A stretch of DNA of 9,787 nt from CAZBZG01 sp964496245 (GTDB lineage Bacteria; Planctomycetota; SZUA-567), in the NCBI GenBank assembly GCA_964496245.1, contig CAZBZG010000180.1, forward strand, positions 1 to 9,787, read 5' to 3'. The notes under the pieces are model-generated. The model did no database searches. It saw only the letters and a program-made list of their open reading frames with translations, and had not been told where the DNA came from. This document shows positions 7,232 to 9,787 of the stretch, piece by piece. Each line of letters starts with the position of its first letter. Position 1 is the stretch's first letter. Position numbers and translations under genes: made by a program.

Positions 7232-7401
7232 GGAAGTCCCTCCGGATCTCGCCTCTGATGCGGGGCCGCCAAGCACCAAACGCCTGCAGACCCATGGGAT
7301 GCCAGCATAAGACATATCGACTGACTGCGGCATCCGCTTTTGCAAACCTTGCTTTCGCAGTGGGTTATACGGCAGAAGTGGATCGCTATCGGACGCGGTT
7401 T

Positions 7402-7412
7402 GCCCACGGCGC
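7402..7412. repeat. Left copy of 11-bp direct repeat flanking the palindromic element
   Basis: GCCCACGGCGC occurs here and again at 7602-7612, exactly 200 bp apart, on either side of the palindromic element. This resembles a target-site duplication. The rest of 7244-7401 shows no gene or clear signal. Confidence 0.5.
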
Positions 7413-7601
7413 GGCTAGATTCAGGGCCTGGTTCAGAAATCCGCCGGGTTGGGTGACACGCGCGCTACGAGGCGGTTTGTAGGCCAGGCACTCCTGCCTG
7501 GGACCGAATCCGTGAGGCGCTCCACAGGCAGGAGCGCCTGTGCTACAGACCGCCCTCACCGAGTGTTACCCGGAATTGAACCAAGCCCGTTTCTGAACCA
7601 A
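7413..7601. mobile_element. MITE-like interspersed palindromic repeat, copy A
   Basis: A roughly 189-bp imperfect palindrome with no coding capacity, filling the gap between two minus-strand genes. Nested arms: GGGCCTGGTTCAGAAA (7424-7439) against TTTCTGAACCAAGCCC (7590-7605), 15 of 16 pairing; GGGTGACAC (7451-7459) against GTGTTACCC (7563-7571), 8 of 9; GGCGGTTTGTAG (7471-7482) against CTACAGACCGCC (7543-7554), one G-T; and an inner 15-bp pair at 7486-7500 and 7525-7539. Each inner arm is itself a small hairpin, for example CCAGGCA (7484-7490) with TGCCTGG (7495-7501). TGAACCAAGCCC is repeated directly at 7577 and 7594. It begins 23 bp past the hydrolase stop and could also act as its terminator. 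A second copy lies at about 9403-9617. Confidence 0.7.
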
Positions 7602-7612
7602 GCCCACGGCGC
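7602..7612. repeat. Right copy of 11-bp direct repeat flanking the palindromic element
   Basis: GCCCACGGCGC, identical to 7402-7412. Its first four bases overlap the AAGCCC end of the element, so the exact border is ambiguous by a few bases. Confidence 0.5.
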
Positions 7613-7623
7613 TACGTACCGCT

Positions 7624-9012
7624 TCAGCATTGCCGTGCGCCAGCCGCCCGCGCCCGGTAAACATTGGGCGGGCACTGGCGCGAGTCGCCTTGGTGCGCCA
7701 TTTCATAGGGCAGCGGGCCGAGACGCTCTTCCAGGTAGCCCCGGAGCGCGCGCACCGTTTCCGGCTGCTGGTCGTACAGGTCGTTCGACTCCTCCGGATC
7801 GGCCTTCAGGTCGTACAGCTGCCCCGGCTCGTCTGGTTTGGTGGAGTCGAGGATCAGGTTCCAGCGAGCGTCGCGCACGCTCACCCGACCTCCCCACGCG
7901 ATGATGATCCGCTCGGGTGCCGTCTGGTCCTTTGCGAAGAGATCCCGGCCGTCGACCTCTGCCACCTCCGGCTGCTTCCCTTGACCGAGCAGGCCGGCCA
8001 GCGTGGGGAACACGTCGATGTGCTGCGAGAGATCGTCGCGCTCCTGCCTCCCCCGGGCGCCTCCAGCCGGTCGCAGCACCAGCGGCACGCGTGTGTTGTA
8101 AGCGTGCAGCCGATCCGGTCCCTTGCCGAACCGCCCCTTGTCCCAGAGCTCGGTTCCGTGGTCGCTCGTAAACAGCACGGCCGTGTCGTCGAGCAGGTCC
8201 ATCTCCTCCAGCTTCTGGAGCAAACAGCCGATCCACTTGTCGACGAACGTCACGTACCCGTAGTAGAGCGCGCGCGTGCGTGCGATTTCCTCCTCCGACG
8301 GATCCTGGTTGTTGATGACCTGCGGCGCGATGTAGTCCTTGCTCTGTCCGGCCTTCTGGTAAGCGTCCACGAACTCCCGCGGCGGGTCCCAATACTCGTG
8401 CGGCGCAAAGGAGTCGACCCACAGGAACCAGGGCGCGTTGGCGCGATTCTCTTCGAGCCAGGCGCAGGCGCGTCGGAAGACGCGCGCCGGCAGATAGTCC
8501 TCCTCGGTCTTCCGCTCGAGCATGTTGAGCAGGTACTGGGTCAGGTGTCCGTGGCTTTCCACGCCGTCGGGGAGATGCGGGGACGGGTCGACCGCATCCA
8601 GCGGACCGCTGCGCACATTGTCGCTCTCCTGCCCCCGGATGAAGCTCCACGAACAGAATCCGCGCACGAAATTCTGCGTAGCCTTGAACATGTGATACGT
8701 ATCCGAGACGAACCCGGTGGTCACCCCCTGCTCCCAGAGGAGTTCGGCGAGCGTGGTCTGGTCGTCCGGGATCCGGTGCCAGCCCGGGATGCCCGGCCAG
8801 AGGCCGCGCGATCCCATGGGAAACCGCCAGGGGAAAGAACGCCTGCCTGTGAAGAGGCTGCGGCGCGCCTGGATCGTGGGCAGTCCTTCCGCAAAGGCGT
8901 TCGTCCACACGATCCCCTCGCGCACGAGGCGGTCGAGATGCGGCGTGCGGACCACGGGATGGCCCAACATGTCCTGGCGGAAGGTGTCGCAGCAGATAAC
9001 GACGCAATTCAT
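7624..9012 (-). CDS. Sulfatase/alkaline-phosphatase superfamily hydrolase with Thr at the nucleophile position
   Basis: 462 aa, a normal length for the family. Seen: the N-terminal metal motif CCDTFRQDMLG (Asp9), the signature region PTIQARRSLFTGRR (45-58), WVDSFAPHEYWDPP (198-211), the second metal motif FTSDHGTELW (Asp284, His285) and the C-terminal GQLYDLKADPEESNDL typical of arylsulfatase-like enzymes. Classical sulfatases carry C/S-x-P-x-R, where Cys or Ser becomes formylglycine; here the aligned residue is Thr46, followed by I-Q-A-R50. This fits a phosphatase or phosphodiesterase-type Thr nucleophile, or an inactive relative. No signal peptide, so probably cytoplasmic. ATG9012 is chosen because AAAGGA lies 5 nt upstream and the family pattern starts at once; an in-frame start at 9045 adds 11 unconvincing residues. 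A promoter lies at 9060-9088 and repeat copy A follows the stop. Substrate unknown. Confidence 0.92.
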   Translation of the reverse strand: MNCVVICCDTFRQDMLGHPVVRTPHLDRLVREGIVWTNAFAEGLPTIQARRSLFTGRRSFPWRFPMGSRGLWPGIPGWHRIPDDQTTLAELLWEQGVTTGFVSDTYHMFKATQNFVRGFCSWSFIRGQESDNVRSGPLDAVDPSPHLPDGVESHGHLTQYLLNMLERKTEEDYLPARVFRRACAWLEENRANAPWFLWVDSFAPHEYWDPPREFVDAYQKAGQSKDYIAPQVINNQDPSEEEIARTRALYYGYVTFVDKWIGCLLQKLEEMDLLDDTAVLFTSDHGTELWDKGRFGKGPDRLHAYNTRVPLVLRPAGGARGRQERDDLSQHIDVFPTLAGLLGQGKQPEVAEVDGRDLFAKDQTAPERIIIAWGGRVSVRDARWNLILDSTKPDEPGQLYDLKADPEESNDLYDQQPETVRALRGYLEERLGPLPYEMAHQGDSRQCPPNVYRARAAGARQC

Positions 9013-9059
9013 GGGGGTCCTTTCGTTCCCAGAGGGGGCGCCCAAACAGCGTGCGCTTC

Positions 9060-9088
9060 TCTATACCACAACGATGCGTAGAGCGCAA
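9060..9088 (-). promoter_or_regulatory. Sigma70-like promoter for the hydrolase gene
   Basis: On the minus strand TTGCGC (9088-9083), a 17-bp spacer and TATAGA (9065-9060). The expected start near 9053 gives a leader of about 40 nt to ATG9012. Between this promoter and the tRNA terminator (9089-9176) only short GC palindromes such as CGGCTGCAGCCG (9142-9153) are seen. Confidence 0.6.
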
Positions 9089-9176
9089 GCCCGCGGGCAC
9101 GGGAGCAGCGCGGCCGCGGAAACGCCTTGCCAGCCCGCCCCCGGCTGCAGCCGTGGGCAGGGTTTGAGGCCTTGCG

Positions 9177-9221
9177 AAAAAGGCAAGCGGCCCGCTGACG
9201 CCTGTCAGCGGGCCGCCTGCC
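9177..9221 (-). terminator. Rho-independent terminator of the tRNA-Arg gene
   Basis: A perfect 13-bp stem pairs 9204-9216 with 9187-9199 (minus-strand GCGGCCCGCTGAC and its complement) around a 4-nt loop (9200-9203). It is extended by GGCAG/TTGCC including one G-U pair, giving 18 bp, and followed on the minus strand by five T (plus-strand AAAAA, 9177-9181). The A-C mismatch on the plus strand at the wobble position indicates function on the minus strand. Confidence 0.92.
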
Positions 9222-9244
9222 GCGCACGAAGCGCTGGAAGATCT

Positions 9245-9319
9245 TGGCACCCCGGGAGGGGATCGAACCCCCGTCTACGGCTCCGGAGGCCGCCGCACTA
9301 TCCACTGTGCTACCGGGGC
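9245..9319 (-). tRNA. tRNA-Arg (anticodon CCG), CCA encoded
   Basis: A full cloverleaf on the minus strand: acceptor GCCCCGG with CCGGGGT, D arm GCAC/GTGC with an 8-nt loop AGTGGATA, anticodon stem GCGGC/GCCGT with loop CTCCGGA (anticodon CCG, reading CGG), 4-nt variable loop, T stem GGGGG/CCCTC with loop TTCGATC, discriminator G and an encoded CCA (9247-9245). The first acceptor pair is G1-U72 rather than G-C. It is a single-gene unit with its own promoter and terminator. Confidence 0.95.
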
Positions 9320-9329
9320 AATCCAGAAC

Positions 9330-9358
9330 ATACTAGCCCGCCAGCCCCCTCTTGTCAA
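9330..9358 (-). promoter_or_regulatory. Near-consensus promoter of tRNA-Arg
   Basis: On the minus strand TTGACA (9358-9353), a 17-bp spacer and TAGTAT (9335-9330). The expected start is near 9323, four bases before the mature tRNA 5' end at 9319. Confidence 0.8.
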
Positions 9359-9402
9359 GCGGCTAGGCAGCCATCTGCAGGCGGCGCACCGATCCGCGCT
9401 CC

Positions 9403-9617
9403 GGCTTGGTTCAGAACCGGGTCACACCCAAAGGTCGCTGGTTGTGGCATAGGCACTCTTGCCTGTGCAACGCATCAGGGGTTCCGCCCCAGGCAAGAGT
9501 GCCTGGCTTACAACCTGCTCCGTGTCCGGACGGCCACCCCAAACCGGACGCGTCTCGCGTTCCCATGCTCCATCCCGCCTGCACAACCTCCGCGCGCCTG
9601 GTTTCTCACCCACACCC
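9403..9617. repeat. MITE-like interspersed palindromic repeat, copy B (inverted relative to copy A)
   Basis: The core is a perfect 15-bp inverted repeat, AGGCACTCTTGCCTG (9451-9465) with its complement at 9490-9504, enclosed by GGTTGT (9440-9445) and ACAACC (9510-9515). The left end GGCTTGGTTCAGAACCGGG (from 9404) matches, in reverse orientation, the right end of copy A. Read on the minus strand, 9440-9515 aligns with copy A 7475-7549 along its whole length, including the central loop. The right end is degenerate: TTTCTCACCCACACCC near 9602-9617 only loosely matches the expected terminal arm, so the border there is uncertain. No gene is seen in 9359-9617. Confidence 0.65.
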
Positions 9618-9646
9618 TTGACAGCCGCGAGTCGGTTTGATAGCAT
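9618..9646 (+). promoter_or_regulatory. Sigma70-like promoter for the helix-turn-helix gene
   Basis: A perfect TTGACA (9618-9623), a 17-bp spacer and TAGCAT (9641-9646). The expected start near 9653 gives a leader of about 54 nt to GTG9707. Confidence 0.7.
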
Positions 9647-9662
9647 TTGAGAGAACCCTCAA

Positions 9663-9686
9663 GGCGCGTCTCGTGCTTGACGCGCC
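9663..9686 (+). promoter_or_regulatory. Leader hairpin upstream of the helix-turn-helix gene
   Basis: GGCGCGTC (9663-9670) pairs perfectly with GACGCGCC (9679-9686) across an 8-nt loop. It ends 7 nt before the Shine-Dalgarno AGGAGG (9694-9699) and has no T-run. Possible roles are RNA stability, translation control or an operator for the encoded DNA-binding protein. Confidence 0.45.
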
Positions 9687-9706
9687 CGTCCTCAGGAGGA
9701 GCCGCT

Positions 9707-9787
9707 GTGGCCCCGAACGACAGCGAAAACGAGACCGCCAAGCAGTGGTACACGGTCAAGCAGGCAGCCGAATATCTGGGCGTGAGC
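9707..9787 (+). CDS. Helix-turn-helix (excisionase/MerR-like) protein, N-terminal fragment cut by the window edge
   Basis: Only 27 codons are present: a hydrophilic lead (VAPNDSENETAKQ) and then WYTVKQAAEYLGVS, the standard opening of HTH_17-type excisionase-family domains (tyr-thr-val-x-x-ala-ala-x-x-leu-gly-val-ser). GTG9707 is supported by AGGAGG at 9694-9699 with 7-nt spacing and by the TTGACA promoter. Known: this fold occurs in phage excisionases, MerR-type regulators and many longer chromosomal proteins with other C-terminal domains. The fragment cannot tell these apart. Confidence 0.85.
   Translation, partial: MAPNDSENETAKQWYTVKQAAEYLGVS

Noticed and set aside
7431..7605. CRISPR array, because of repeated TGAACCAAGCCC and AGGCACTCC-type units
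   Set aside because: The units form inverted repeats of one palindromic element; there is no regular spacing, no unique spacers and no cas gene.
7630..9250. Long open frames overlapping the hydrolase (plus 7630-9081, minus 7703-9250 in another frame)
   Set aside because: Both are frame shadows; only the 9012-7624 frame carries the metal and signature motifs, a ribosome site and a promoter.
9245..9265. tRNA-Arg 3' end as an attachment site (attL/attR)
   Set aside because: No second copy of the tRNA 3' end was seen in the window, so an integrated element cannot be supported.
9393..9595. TCCGCGC direct repeat (9393-9399 and 9589-9595) as a target duplication around repeat copy B
   Set aside because: Only 7 bp and GC-rich, and it does not sit cleanly at the element ends; chance is likely.

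Overview
The window is GC-rich, gene-dense bacterial DNA. Several traits together suggest Planctomycetota or a related PVC-type lineage: a Hanks-type kinase with DLG in place of DFG and a HEAT/TPR-like tail, a sulfatase-fold enzyme, secreted proteins with a short 'LEDGRVVQG' beta module, and interspersed palindromic repeats. This placement is inference; no rRNA or other phylogenetic marker is present.

Layout. Positions 72-1778 (+) encode a fusion of a signal-peptidase-like S26 domain and a nucleotidyltransferase-like domain whose catalytic motif looks degenerate. A promoter inside its 3' end points at 1783-2478 (+), a small secreted protein of unknown role, possibly translated from a leaderless mRNA. 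A 220-bp gap with a perfect 10-bp hairpin leads to 2699-4021 (+), a membrane-anchored coiled-coil protein ending in a BRCT-like domain, closed by a strong hairpin. A new promoter then serves a transmembrane Ser/Thr kinase (4267-6138) and, 30 bp on, a STAS-domain protein (6169-6570). These converge on a minus-strand coiled-coil protein (6611-7231).

The right third is mostly minus strand. A sulfatase/alkaline-phosphatase superfamily hydrolase (7624-9012) has Thr where sulfatases carry the formylglycine Cys/Ser. Next is a single-gene tRNA-Arg(CCG) unit (9245-9319) with a near-consensus promoter and an intrinsic terminator. Two related interspersed palindromic repeats lie at 7413-7601 and about 9403-9617, in opposite orientation. 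The first is flanked by an 11-bp direct repeat, as expected of a non-autonomous mobile element. At the right edge a TTGACA promoter drives a truncated gene for a small helix-turn-helix (excisionase/MerR-like) protein.

Working together. The only pair with a clear functional link is kinase plus STAS, a plausible signalling unit. The other genes look like independent units, each with its own promoter or terminator. The best candidates for new biology are the S26-NTase fusion, the membrane-bound BRCT protein and the repeat family. No defence system, CRISPR array or biosynthetic cluster is visible.
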